A DNA stretch of 64,000 nucleotides from Liquidambar formosana. Taxonomy: Eukaryota > Streptophyta > Magnoliopsida > Saxifragales > Altingiaceae. The DNA lies in NCBI GenBank assembly GCA_039720395.1, contig JBBPBK010000077.1, positions 124,001 to 188,000 on the forward strand. Direction: 5' to 3'. A program made the translations under genes and the position numbers. The notes under the pieces were generated by a model that saw only the letters and a program-made list of their open reading frames with translations, was not told the DNA's origin and searched no databases. How positions within the stretch are numbered: position 1 is the first letter of the stretch; each line of letters starts with the position of its first letter. Shown here one piece after another: positions 50,036-61,460 of the stretch.

Positions 50036-50202
50036 AATGGGGGATTTATTTTTGAGAATCGCCACAATATTTTTAAGAAATAAGAAAACCATAAAAAAAG
50101 GGTTTTAAGAAAAAACTAGTTTGACTCCAATTTTAGGGAAAAGGCATGTCTTGAACCAGAAACATGGATTCGGGGGTTAGGTTATGATGTGGGAAGGTTC
50201 TA
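50036..50202 (+). repeat. Left arm of a ~170-bp inverted repeat
   Basis: AATCGCCACAATATTTTTAA, GATTCGGGGGTTAGGTTATG and GGGAAGGTTCT match in order the reverse complement of 53881-54046. The wording resembles the '(G)AGTCGCCACC' region near LTRs of plant gypsy elements. Confidence 0.8.
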
Positions 50203-50800
50203 AGCCATGGCCTATAAGCACTCATCTCGCTCGAGTTGGTCTCTTTTTATTGGTTGGAACAATATGTTTCTATCACACCACATATTGTAATCAAAATGGA
50301 AAATAAGAAAGAAAGAAATAAAATAAAAAATCTAACCTAGGCGGACTTGGGCTCAAGTAAGTAGCCAACGTATCTCTTAAAAGGATGAAAGCCCATGTAG
50401 CTTAAACAAATAGGGAGGGTTCTACCCTTCGTAAGGGATTATCGGAAATCCATGATTATTCTCTTAACATTTAATAAAACAATTTAGTTAAACCAAAACA
50501 GTTATTTAATTTTTGAACAAATATATTTTGGAAAATCAAGAGAATAATCTAGGGTTTAGGGTTGATATTCCTCGACGAGTGGTGCAACTTGGGGGAGCCT
50601 GCATATCACATCACATCAAGATTATAAAATCATGCAAGCATTAATCATATTTTGTTAGAGAAGGATCAAGTCATACCTTGCAGTTGGATGTGTTTCTTTC
50701 AAGTATTAAGTGGGGATACACAAGCAAGCGAAGGGCCACAGGCCCTAACCCACATGATACAATCCCAGACTCGTGGTCTCCACAAAATAATACCATGAAC

Positions 50801-51129
50801 TAGGGGTGTTAATGGTTCGGTTTGGTTCGGTTTTAGGGAAGATTTTAAACCAAACCATTACACTTCGGTTTTATTCCTACCAAACCATAACCAAACCATA
50901 CTATAAAAAAACCAAACCAAAAAATTTCGGTTTGATTCGGTTCGGTTTTGGTTTTAACCTATCAAGCAGCAACAAATAATTGAAAATGAAAAAAATGACA
51001 TGCCAAACTCCAAATAAAAGCATTTTTAATAAAAGCATTACATTAGCAACCAAAAAAAAAAAAAAAACATTAAACATTGTATCAAAATAGAAACATATTG
51101 ACATATATCAATATGTCAAACTTTAAGTT

Positions 51130-51163
<34 letters not shown>

Positions 51164-51338
51164 TATATGTGGTTTTTTCGGTTTGGTTTGGTTTTTTAAA
51201 ACTGAAAGCCAAAACCAAACCAATTTAGTTCGGTTTTCTAAAATTAAAACCATAACCAAACCTAATGACAAAAAAACCAAACCAAACCGCCCGGTTCGGT
51301 TTGGTTCTCGATTTTAACCAAAACCATTAACACCCCTA
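50801..51338. mobile_element. hAT-type MITE rich in CGGTTTGGTT
   Basis: 538 bp starting TAGGGGTGTTAATGGTTCGG and ending CCATTAACACCCCTA, with a perfect 8-bp target duplication CCATGAAC (50793-50800 and 51339-51346). Both ends carry repeated GGTTTGGTTCGGTTTT on the inverted arms; the centre has a (TA)n run. No coding. Confidence 0.95.
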
Positions 51339-51346
51339 CCATGAAC

Positions 51347-52309
51347 CAATAAATATCCAATAGCATTTTCCATAAATCATGTGAGGCAACAGTGCTAATC
51401 ATTAAAAATAAAAAAATAAAAAAAATTTAACAATAGTATATAATAACCCGCTTGCAACAGTTTTCATAATATAACCTTTAGCAATAGTCAATATGCCTCA
51501 AAGTTCACAAAATATACCACCAGACATCATGCTATATTTCATATATCATATTTGCAATTTAAATCCAAGATCATCATTAATTTAGAAAAGCATGTTAAAT
51601 AAAACACATTATACTATCAGAAGAGAGGTCACAATTCCTACCTCAATTCGCATGCAAGTCTAAACCCAAATCCCACATGTGATAATGCCAATGCAATGCT
51701 AATGCTTTCTAGAGTCCTATAGTGGACCGACAAAATCTGATGATAATGTAAATGCACAATGTTTAGGGGTTTCCACATCAAATTAGATAATAAAGTATGC
51801 TCAATTTAGTTATCCTAGGCCTCCCTAGGGTCAAAATATGGTCCCAAGATATCAAAATAATTTTTAAAACACTTTCTATGATTTTTCGGGATTTTCAATA
51901 ATTTTCGGAAATTTTTATGATTTTTTCCGAGAAAAATAGAAAATTGGTCAAAAGGTCAAACGTGGTCAAAATAAAGTCAAATTGGCCAACATAGGTCTCA
52001 AAAAGTCAAAATACATTTTAAATTATTTTCTTTTTTTTTTTTTGGAAATTTTCTTTAATTTTTGGAAATTTTTTGGTATCTCTCGAATTTTGAAAAATAA
52101 GAAAATAAGCAAAAATTTAAACTTAGTCAACCCTCAGTCAAAGTTGGTCAACAAGGGTCCCACAAGGTGGGGCCCATTGTGGCAAGTCCAACGGTCAAAG
52201 ATGGGACCCACTTGGTCAACCTATGGTCTTCAAAAGCATGAGAACACGTAATAGGTACATGAGTGCACCCACATAGGATCATAAACCTTGAGTCACCCCT
52301 AACTTCTCA
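51347..52309 (+). other. Unassigned DNA
   Basis: Repeated GGTCAAA/AAGTCAAA words near 51950-52230 suggest an old repeat, but no ends were found. Confidence 0.45.
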
Positions 52310-52735
52310 CGAGTAGCACATAGGAATGGCAACGGAGAGGGGTCGGGTTTGCAGTATGCCAACCCCAACCCGAACAATGAAACTCCAGCTCCGGCCCTGG
52401 CCTCGGCCCCGCCCTGAACCCCGATGAGTTTTACACAAGTAGAACCATCCCCGCCCTACTAACCATTTGAGATACCATGACCCATCCTGCCCCACCACCG
52501 TTTTTCTTTTTTTCTTTTTTTTTGGTTGCTATTTGCTAATTGCCATTTTCTGTATTAATGCCTCACAAATCCATACATTAAGAATTAAAACTCCATACAT
52601 TAAAAGTCCTAATTTCCAACTTTCTATAAAAATGGAAAAGCTATATATGAGGATAGTTAGGTATATAGGTAAAGAAATAAGGGTAAAATGGTAAAGCTAT
52701 AACGAAGGTGGGGCGGGGCGAAGTAATACCACAAC
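52310..52735. repeat. Possible hAT-like repeat, GC-rich ends
   Basis: TAGGAATGGCAACGGAGAGG on the left and GGTGGGGCGGGGCGAAG on the right resemble the ends of common plant 'GGGATGGCAACGGGGCGGG' repeats. No clean target duplication is seen. Confidence 0.35.
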
Positions 52736-53066
52736 TGCCCTAAACCTAACATAAGATTTTTACCTCTAGTGCTACTCCACTAAGCTGCAGCTAGCCCCCC
52801 TCCCACGAGTCCCCTCTCTCTCTCTCCTTCCTTCTTCCCCTCTTTCACCATTTCTCACACATTCTCTCTCTTGTCTCTCTCTCTCATATGTTTCTCCTTC
52901 ACTTTCTGTATGTAACAAAAGCAAAACTGAAAATACAGGATGGGGGTATATGGGTTGTGCAGGTATAGGCACATGGTTGTGATAGGGTAGGATAGGTTAG
53001 CTTAGTTATGCTGTCACCTTGTATGTAGTGGGGTACATAGGTGTAAATGGTGGAGTGTATTGCATG

Positions 53067-53697
53067 CTATGAAGCACGGATATTTCAAAATCCCCAACGA
53101 ATCCGTATCGGATACGATATGCCTAGGATACTCCCGATACATATCAGATACTCTCCGTACGTATCGGGACAGTAACACACATTACCATGTCATTAGATAC
53201 ACCTCGAATACTTCTCGGATACATCTTGCATACATATGGAATTCCTTTAGAGTTAGTATGTAATTATTTATTTTTTAAATAAACAGGGGTAAATTTGAAG
53301 AAACATAATATCCAACCTTTGATTGAAACAATAAACCCATTTTAATTCTTCATCTTAGTTCTCTTTCGACTATCTTTTAGGGCAACAATTGTAAAGCAAT
53401 AGAGTTAAATGGCTATTTCGTAATATTAATGTCTTTCTAGTTTTTTCTATAAATGATGAACATGGTTAATGCTTATGGATGTGTTCTTTGTACATCTATT
53501 CTTACATATTAATTGATTTTGTAGATGTTTCAACTTTTTTTATGTTTATTATATATGTTTTAGACCAAATATTAATATTAATATATTTATTTATTAACGT
53601 ATCCCTACCGTATCGTATCCTACATTTTTTTAGAATTGTCGAATCGGCGTATCCGTATTGCATCGTATCCGTATCTCTCTCCATATCCGTGCTTCAT

Positions 53698-53699
<2 letters not shown>
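53067..53699. mobile_element. MITE with CTATGAAGCACGGATAT ends
   Basis: The 17-bp ends are exact inverted repeats (53067-53083, 53683-53699). Subterminal regions are rich in GTATCGGATACG-type words (CCGTATCGTATCC). Target duplications are not visible because a TA microsatellite abuts the right end. 633 bp. Confidence 0.8.

Positions 53700-53755
<56 letters not shown>
53700..53755 (+). repeat. (TA)n microsatellite
   Basis: Long TA run directly after the MITE. Confidence 0.95.
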
Positions 53756-53756
<1 letters not shown>

Positions 53757-53869
53757 TATAGATATATGTATGTATTATATTTTTAAAAAAATCAGGTTAT
53801 TACACTACATATATATATAGATATATGTATGTATTATATTTTTAAAAAAAATCAGGTTATTACACTACA
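53748..53869 (+). repeat. Tandem duplication of ~61 bp
   Basis: GATATATGTATGTATTATAT through ATCAGGTTATTACACTACA occurs twice in a row with one A-run length difference. Confidence 0.92.
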
Positions 53870-53880
53870 GGTTCTTACCC

Positions 53881-54046
53881 AGAACCTTCCCATTTCATAA
53901 CCTACCCCCGAATCCCACCCTGTTTCCCAAAAAATGGACACAAAAATGTTTTTTATAGAGTAAAATGATTTCATGATTTCCTTATTTCTTAAAAATAAGG
54001 TGGCGACTCCTAAACCCCTAACGTGAACCGCTGGGAAAGTCCCCCA
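53881..54046 (-). repeat. Right arm of the ~170-bp inverted repeat
   Basis: Reverse complement reads GGGAAGGTTCT at one end, GGATTCGGGGGTAGGTTATG, and GGAGTCGCCACCTTATTTTT, matching 50036-50202 in order. Confidence 0.8.
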
Positions 54047-54060
54047 CCAAATTTTCAATG

Positions 54061-54511
54061 TTCCGACTTGAAGTTATTTCAAGATTGGCTCTCTTACCCT
54101 ATTTTGAAACCCTACACACATCTAAAACCCCTAGTTATTAATATTCTTTTAAGTTTTCTTTACTTATGTGAGATGGAGTAAGGCAGGATAGAGGCTAGCT
54201 ACAATGAGAGACACTCCTCCATTGATGATAGTTGCCATCTAGAATATGAGCTCGTGTGTTAAACTCATTTTTCTTCGTCTTTAGAAATTTCCCATATATC
54301 TAGCTCACATAGGACTTTGAATGAAACTTTGATTGCTCTCGATCCTTTCACCCCATTCAAGAAGGTTGTTTGAGAAGGTGTCTCCAAAGCTACATCTATT
54401 TGCGGGCCAAATTCAGGGATAGAGCTTGGTTTATAAGTGCAAGGTTGAAGGATATGAGTTAATCACCGGGTATAAGGATTGTAATGTATTTCTTACTTTG
54501 TCTTGTAAGTC
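54061..54511 (+). other. Outermost host of the nest, probably LTR-retrotransposon DNA (left part)
   Basis: Ends GGATTGTAATGTATTTCTTACTTTGTCTTG, continued after 63224 by ATAATGGATTG...TTTTCCCCGTGTTAGGGTTTTCC, wording typical of plant LTRs. Boundaries unknown. Confidence 0.45.
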
Positions 54512-54516
54512 TTTCT

Positions 54517-54823
54517 TGATGTGCCTAGATATATTAGTTGTATTAGTTGTAATAGTTTGTGTTAGTTTATAAGGTTAGTTAGTTAATTGTCTAGGGATAT
54601 TTCAGTCATTTCAATATGTAATCTACTATAAATTGTTGGTTAAGGGTTAGTTTGGTTAGTTTTTGAAGAATATTCTAGATTTTTTGAGTTATTAAAGAGC
54701 AGAGAGCTTTTTTTCTCTCTAGAATCAAAGTTCTTTTAATTTTCCCTCACTTTCCCTCTCATTTTCTCACATTTTCTAGCAATTGGTTTCTAGATTGTTG
54801 ATTTTCTAGTTTGGCTTTCATTA
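54517..54823 (+). repeat. 5' LTR of the pol-less element
   Basis: TGATGTGCCTAG ... GGCTTTCATTA, 307 bp. It differs from the 3' LTR at scattered positions and lacks a 12-bp GTATTAGTTT unit present there. The last bases are CATTA against CATCA in the 3' copy. Confidence 0.9.
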
Positions 54824-54825
54824 TT

Positions 54826-54837
54826 TGGTATCAGAGC
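54826..54837 (+). other. Primer-binding site of the pol-less element
   Basis: TGGTATCAGAGC, two bases after the LTR. Confidence 0.92.
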
Positions 54838-55643
54838 TTCAGATTCAAATCCCTGTGGTGACCTCTTTTCTCTGTGTTCCCTCTGCGGTCATCCATGGTC
54901 AAACTATGTTTTCTTCTTATCCTTTGAATCAAGATGAAGTTTGAAGCCCCAATTTTGGTCATGGATGCCTAGGGTTGGAAGGAAAGTGATTGCAGCTTGA
55001 GTAGCATAGATTGAAGATGATTCTCACTGTACAATCCCTAAATTGCAACTCTGTTTGGGACGAAACTGAAGCCTAGGGTTGATCGAAGGCAGATTGGCAG
55101 TAATCAACTCCAGTGCTGGCATTTTAGTTTCAATCGCAGCTCAATTTGGTGTTGGTTGAAGCTTCGTCTCAGAATAGACACTTTGTCTGTTTTTTTGAGG
55201 CTCGAATTCAGATTTGGAGACTACATAGAGGTTGCACACCTAATTGTAGCTCATTCCAGTCTGGATTGACGCTTTTAGGGCATGATTAAGCCATCGGTGG
55301 AGTCGTATTTCCAATAGAAGATCAATCGCAATCTTATCACGAGCATTCCCTATTCTGATCGAAGTTCTTTAGGGTTCAAGGATGTTGATTGGAAGCACTG
55401 TAGTAATAACAATTGCTGGTAGCTTGATCGAACCTTAGTTAAGTTTTGATTTTTTTTCCACTGTACTGCTCAATTTTGTTAGAATAGAGAAATTGAAGCA
55501 GTGTGGAGCTCGCAACTTCATCGTCGCAGAAGTGTTCCAATTCGAATTCTAATCTTCAATTTATTCCGTGTGGGATTCTATAGCTACTGATTCTATATAT
55601 GATAAAAGTTCTGCTCTGCGATCGCTGGTAATTTTCTCCAATT
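54838..55643 (+). other. Leader of the pol-less element
   Basis: Non-coding stretch with repeated TTGAAG/GATTG words between the primer-binding site and the copia insertion point. It continues at 61189 after the nested element. Confidence 0.7.
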
Positions 55644-55648
55644 GTATC

Positions 55649-55875
55649 AATTAGAATACTAGGTATAAGATTTTAGGGTTAGGGCTTAGTTGAAGCTTGA
55701 GAAGTAGAAGAAGAAAGGAGAATAGAGTTTGTGAAGGAAGGGTGCTGAACCATAGCCTCTCTCCCTTTTTACTATTGTATATATATGAAAGACATAACAA
55801 AAGAAGTTACAATAATACCCTTAACATAATGAAAGATAAATAAAGGTAAAAAACAATAGTTCTAACACTCTAACA
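55649..55875 (-). repeat. 3' LTR of copia-5
   Basis: On the minus strand it begins TGTTAGAGTGTTAGAAC after the polypurine tract; 227 bp. Confidence 0.92.
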
Positions 55876-55890
55876 CTCCCCCTCAAGTTG
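55876..55890 (-). other. Polypurine tract of copia-5
   Basis: The minus strand reads CAACTTGAGGGGGAG next to the LTR. Confidence 0.88.
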
Positions 55891-56566
55891 GAGCATATAG
55901 ATAAAAAATGCCCAGTTTGGAAGAGAGTCGTTGAAATGGAACACGAGCTAAAGGTTTCGTGAGACCTAATTGAAGATCAAAGCGAACATAGGGAGTAACA
56001 AGCTCCTTCTGTAAGAATAAGTCCCGAATAAAATGACAGGCAACCTCAATATGCTTAGTGAGCTCATGGAAGACAAGATTGTTGGCAATAAAAATAGCGG
56101 CTTGATTATCACAATACATCTTCATGGGAACAGGAACAACAACACCCACGTCATGAAGAAGTGATTGAACCCATAATAACTTTGAAGCAGTATGAGCCAT
56201 AGCTTGATACTCACCCTTGGCACTAGAACGAGCGACGACAGCTTACTTTTTACTATGCCAAGTAACAAAATTGCTCCCAATAGAGGTACAATACCTAGAG
56301 GTGGACCAACGATCAGAACGACTACCGGCCCAATCAGCATTACTAAATCCGATCACAGCTAAAGAAGAATGCTTATACAATAACCCTTTCCAAGGTGCAC
56401 TCTTCAAGTAATGCAAAATTCGACAAACAGCATCAAAATGAGGTTGATGGGGAGCATGCATAAACTGACTCATCACACCAACAGCATAACTGATATTAGG
56501 ACCGGTAACAGTACGATAAATTAACTTCCCAACCAACCAACGATAGCAACTAACATCAGCAAACAA
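55883..56566 (-). pseudogene. copia-5 RT C-terminus and RNase H
   Basis: Frames read 'YRWLVGKLIYRTVTGPNISY', 'DADWAGSRSDR'-like 'NADWAGSRSDRWSTSRYC', 'WHSKK', then 'LWVQSLLHDVGVVVPVPMKM', 'YCDNQAAIFIANN' and 'HELTKHIEVACHFIRD'. A frame break and stops occur near 56200-56245. Confidence 0.9.
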
Positions 56567-56572
56567 GTCACC

Positions 56573-57560
56573 TTATTCACCATCAAGTTTTATTGTAGCA
56601 TCCATGGGAGTATCAATAGAACGAGAAACCAAGAGGCTTGTCTTAGACAAAAGATCAAGGACATATTTCCGTTGAAAAAGAGAGATACCTTGAGAAGAAC
56701 GAATGACCTCAATCCTAAGGAAATATCTAAGAGCACCAAAATCATTGGTTTGAAAATGTGTACCAAAATAAATCTTTAAATACGCAATACCCATAGAATC
56801 ATTCCCAGAGATAATAATATCATCCACATAAACAATAAGAACGATGGTACTAGCAAAAGAGTGACGAATAAAGAGTGAATGATCAAAAGTAGAATGTTGG
56901 AAGCCATACTAAAGGACAATAGCACTGAAGCAATCGAACTAGGCACGAGGTGATTGTTTAAGACCATATAATACCTTTTTCAACCGACATACAAGCTATA
57001 TTACATGGACTCAGGTACAGGTGTCAAGTGCAGATATGTGTCCAGGTGTCATATTTGTCTATTTTTCAAAGATTTTTCACTATTTTGAAGTGTCGAGCAA
57101 GAGTACCTACACCCATGTCACAAGTGTCCAACATAGGTACTTCACACATTTTGAAATGTCCATATAACATAGCATACAAGATGCTTGTGACCAACAACAA
57201 TATGTTTAGGAGGTTGTTCCATATACACTTCCTCGTGCAGATCACCATGAAGAAATGCATTTTTTATGTTTAGTTTATACAAAGGTCAAGATCGACTAAC
57301 TGCTACAGAAAATAGGATCCGAACAGAGTTGAGATGAGCAACATGGGAAAAAGTCTCCAAGTAGTCAACCCATGGGTTTGGGTGTAACCTTTAGCAACAA
57401 GTCGGGTTTCAAGGCGCTTAATAGAACCATTAGGAAGATATTTGATAGTGTAAACCCAATGACAACCCACTGTTTGTTTCCCAGGAGGAAGAGATGTGAG
57501 CTCCCACGTCTGATTCTTGTGAAGAGCACTCATTTCCTCATCTATAGCTTGCTTCCAGCT
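56573..57560 (-). pseudogene. copia-5 reverse transcriptase, split by a MITE
   Basis: N-terminal half 'EEMSALHKNQTWELTSLPPG', 'GCHWVYTIKYLPNGSIKRLE' and '[13 protein letters not shown]' (57370-57560), then frame breaks. After the MITE, '[14 protein letters not shown]' (56940-56985), '[20 protein letters not shown]' (56780-56850) and 'GALRYFLRIEVIRSSQGISL' (56690-56740). Confidence 0.9.
56996..57172. mobile_element. hAT-type MITE inside the RT of copia-5
   Basis: 177 bp with ends CTATATTACATGGAC and (reverse complement) CTATGTTATATGGAC. Perfect 8-bp target duplication CATACAAG (56988-56995 and 57173-57180). Repeated GTGTC/GGTGTCA words lie near both ends. Removal rejoins the RT reading. Confidence 0.93.
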
Positions 57561-57723
57561 AGATGAAGATAACGCCTGTTGATATGGAGATGGAATAGAA
57601 ACAGAAGACAAAGAACAAGTGAAAGAGTGCAAACAGGGGGAAAGATGATGATAAGATAACAATTGAGCAATAGGATGTTGAGTATATGTCCTTTTATCTC
57701 TGCGAAGAACGATAGGTAAATCA

Positions 57724-58914
57724 TCAGTGCTCAAAGGAGGCAAAGCCACGATCCACAGACTGAGAAGATGTAGGAACAGGGTCATAAGAAACAACACGCT
57801 TATCTTTGGATCGCTGATATACATGTAATGGAAGATAAGGAGTAGAGGAACTTGGAAGAAAAGTGACTATAGGTGGAGATATAGGCATTGGGAGAGTAGG
57901 AAATGAAAGAGAATGCTCCCCCTCACGACAAGAGATGAGATCAAATGAGAAAGTTTGACCGGTAGATGAGAAAAATGAGGTAAACTCAAAAAAGGTAACA
58001 TCAGCACTCATATAGTACCGGCGAGTCTTAGAACTATAACAACGATAGCCCTTCTAAGTATAGGAATACCCAATAAAAACACATTTACGAGCCCGATGAG
58101 ATAATTTATCCATACTATAATCAAGTATATGAACAAAAGTGACACAACCAAACACACGGGGAGTAAACGAGAAAGGGGGTCGATCAAGATCTAAGAGCAA
58201 AAAAAGAGATTTATTATTTAAAACAGCTAAAGGCATTCTATTAATGAGATAACATGCAGTAAGAATAGCATCACCCCAAAAGTGTCTAGGTATAGTCATA
58301 TTGAACATCAAGGTACAAGCAACATCCAGTAAATGCCGGTGTTTGCGTTTAGTAACACCATTTTGTTGTGAAGTGTGTGCACAACTAGTCTAATGAATAA
58401 TACCTCTATCCACACAAAAGGAATGCATAAGTATATTCTAAAGCATTATCAAATCGGAACACCTTCACACGCTTATCAAATTGAACAAAATTTCATTATA
58501 GAATTAAAGAATGACATTAGGCGATTCGGATCGATCTTTCATTAAAAATAACCATGTCATTCATGAATAATCATCAACAAAGATAACAAAATAATAAAAT
58601 TTATTTAAGGTGGAAGCATAAGAAGGGCCGCAAATATCTATGTGGACCAATGCAAAAGACTCAGACTCACTAATATGATCACTAGGAAAAGAACTACGGT
58701 GATGCTTTCCTAATTGACAGGCCTCACATTCTAATTTGGACATAGGACTCAATGAAGGAATAGCTTTCTTGAGTTTAGCCAATGAAGGATGCCCCAAGCA
58801 AAAATGCCATTGAAGAGGAGCGACAACAAAAGTCAAGGTGGACGAACCAAGGGAAACAAAGCCACCAAGATCCAAATAGTATAAGCTGTTTTTCTCATAC
58901 CCCAAATCAATCAT
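57724..58914 (-). pseudogene. copia-5 integrase
   Basis: Zinc-binding 'HFCLGHPSLAKLKKAIPSL' with 'CEACQLGKHHRSSFPSD' (58690-58810), core start 'FYYFVIFVDDYS' (58561-58600), then a frame-broken middle. 'HFWGDAILTACYLINRMPLA' (58215-58290) and 'PRVFGCVTFVHILD' with 'ARKCVFIGYSYT' follow at 58054-58170. Confidence 0.88.
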
Positions 58915-59367
58915 CTTCTTGGTCTTGGGATCCTGAAAAATACAAAATGAAGGGAGTGAAAATAATGTTACATTGTAAGGCTTTAGTCAATTGATTGACA
59001 GAAAGCAAATTAAAAGGAAAATTAGAAACATAAAGGCTCGAAGGTAAAGATAAAGAGTCTATAGGACGAAGGACACCTTTACCATGAATAGGTTGAGAAG
59101 AACCATCAGCTAACACAACATTATAATCAACAGGGCTAAATAAAAAAAACAAGAGGATAAACCTAATATATTGTTGTTATCCCTAGAATCAATAATCCAT
59201 GACATAGGTGAAGCTAATACACGTGAGATTACTTGAATTAGCCGAGGTAGCAGTCGAAGAAGAGGGCTATGAAAGAAGAAGAGCGGTACGCAAATGTTGG
59301 ACGAGCAACTCGCCAAGCTGAGTACCAAGTGCATCACGAGAACTAGAACTGGAAGCCACAATTCCAA
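58907..59367 (-). pseudogene. copia-5 protease region
   Basis: 'SPMSWIIDSRDNNNILG' near 59175-59215 is the protease site, with the usual D-S-G changed to D-S-R. Downstream 'VVLADGSSQPIHGKGVLRPI' and 'SLYVSNFPFNLLSVNQLTKA' are the normal copia continuation in another frame. Confidence 0.82.
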
Positions 59368-59464
59368 GAATAGACTGGGACTGGGGTTGTAGCTGTGGCT
59401 GGACTAGACCATCAGTGACTTGGTTCACATAATTAGGCTTGCCATATTTCTGAAAATAATACGG

Positions 59465-60303
59465 TTATGTATGATTGGTGCCACTATAATAGTCACATTT
59501 CATATCACCTCGTCCACTAGAACAACCACCACCGCGAGAATTACCTCGAAAATTATGGCCTCCACGACCACCACAAAAACCCCCTCGAAAGCCACCTCGA
59601 CTACCACTATTAGAAACCAAAGCATTAGTCTCTAAAGGAGCAGTCGAGCCAAGCATAGCAGAATGTTGTCCCAAAGAAGAGCACAACAACCGAGAATACA
59701 CATTAGTAGTAAGCAAGGTCTCACTAGCATGGATCTGATCCTCAAAACTACGAAGGTCAGAGTCTAATCCAAACAATAAACAAGAGATCATAAACTCCTC
59801 CCAGTGACACTTCTGTTGCTCCAAATCAGCTGTAAAGGGCCGAGGTTGTAACAATTGATCCCATAAATTCTTTAGAGTACTATAGTACTTAGCCAGCGGC
59901 TTCCTAGACTATTTGTTAGTAAAGATCTGCTCATACAGCTTATACACTTCGAGAGACATTGCTCTGTTGAGAAAAAGAATCATCTATAGACTCCCAAATC
60001 TTCTTGGACGAATCACTGAATTCAACAGTAGTGGCAATGTGGGGTTCCATACTATGCCAAAGCAAGCCCATAACAATTGAATCCACACACATCCAATCTT
60101 CATAAGTTGGATGACTAGAATTTGGAGGATTATCAGTCAAATATTTCAACATCTGCTGTCCACGTAAGTAAACGCGAACGGCATGTGCCTAGGCCATGTA
60201 ATTCAACCCATTCAACTTTTTGGACATAATGAATTTAGGCAAATCAAGGTCCTTGATTATTAAGGATGGTCCGGTAGTCTTGGGGGTGGATTTCTCCTCT
60301 GCC
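59465..60303 (-). pseudogene. copia-5 gag
   Basis: Starts near 60303 with 'MAEEKSTPKTTGPSLIIKDL' and 'KKLNGLNYMA', then a stop. Next 'MLKYLTDNPPNSSHPTYEDW' and 'VMGLLWHSMEPHIATTVEFS', another break, and 'FLLFGLDSDL'-type text. A glycine/arginine-rich tail leads to an eroded zinc knuckle 'CDYYSGTNHT' at 59465. Confidence 0.88.
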
Positions 60304-60943
60304 ATCTCAAAAACAAGTTGCCAAACCACAAAACCATATCTAAATCAACCACACAGCCCTTTAAATGAGCAAAAGGTGTAACAAACTGAAGAATATTAGG
60401 CCTCAAAAAAAACTTTGAAAACAATCACAAATCTGAACCAAATCAAACCATTGCTCCCCTTAGAAACCTCATACAAATCTGAACCAACACCAGACCAGTT
60501 AACAAATCCAGAATCATGGCGAAAACAAGACTAACAAGGTCATACATAGGCTGCCATAGTAAAAAAAATCAACAGGGCCGACACCTTGAACAAGGAGTAG
60601 AATATAGAAACTCTTCAAATCATCAAACCAATACAAGAGGGACTCCCTCTACACCAAATCGGCACTTGTAGGTGCTACCCCAAGCAACAAATCCAACAAA
60701 AAAACCTCCAGAACTAAGGTTTCCAGAAAAATCACCAAAAATCGAAAAAAAGAAAGGAAAAATAAAAAACCATACCAAAAGACCTCCGATCACGATGAAA
60801 TTTGGCCTGAGAGAAGCCCAAGGTGAGTCGACCAGACCTGTGGGATCAACTCACCTTGCTGATGTCAGCAGGTTGCTTTCTTGTGTTTTCTGCTGTGCTG
60901 TGGATTTACTCTTCAAATTCAACGTATAGGAATGGATTGTTTG

Positions 60944-60955
60944 GCTATGATACCA
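60944..60955 (-). other. Primer-binding site of copia-5
   Basis: The minus strand reads TGGTATCATAGC, one change from the usual TGGTATCAGAGC, directly inside the 5' LTR. Confidence 0.9.
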
Positions 60956-61183
60956 AGTTAGAATACTAGGTATATGATTTTAGGGTTAGGGTTTAGTTGA
61001 AGCTTGAGAAGTAGAAAAAGAAATGAGAATAGAGAGTTTGTAAAGGAAGCGTGTTGAACTGTACCCTTTCTCCCTTTTACTATTGTATATATATGAAAGA
61101 CATAATAAGAGAAGTTACAATAATACCCTTAACATAAGGAAAGATAAATAAAGGAAAAAAACAAAAGTTCTAATACTCCAACA
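60956..61183 (-). repeat. 5' LTR of copia-5
   Basis: 228 bp, AGTTAGAATACTAGG ... TAATACTCCAACA on the plus strand. It pairs with 55649-55875 with scattered differences. Confidence 0.92.
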
Positions 61184-61460
61184 GTATCAAAGCTTCCTCT
61201 CTGTTCCTGTTTGGGTCGAAGCCTCTGGTTGATGTTCTTCTTTAGAACAAGAGCACGCTTCATGCTATTAGTTCAATCTGCTGTGTTAGTTTCCTGTTGC
61301 TAAAAATTTGAAGCTGTACTCTTTAGATTTATTCCAGTTTCTGTGTGGAACTACTGTGATTAATTGTCTTCTTCATTGTGGCACTGCTGCTGATCACAGA
61401 TTCATTGTGTGCTGTTCTTATCTCATTTCAGACCTGTTTTAGGCAATTTTTTTTGCTACA

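Larger units (their letters stand above)
55649..61183 (-). mobile_element. Ty1/copia LTR retrotransposon copia-5, nested in the pol-less element
   Basis: LTRs 55649-55875 and 60956-61183, with perfect 5-bp target duplication GTATC (55644-55648 and 61184-61188). Minus-strand order gag, protease, integrase, RT, RNase H is complete but cut by several stops and frameshifts. A 177-bp MITE splits the RT. Confidence 0.95.
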
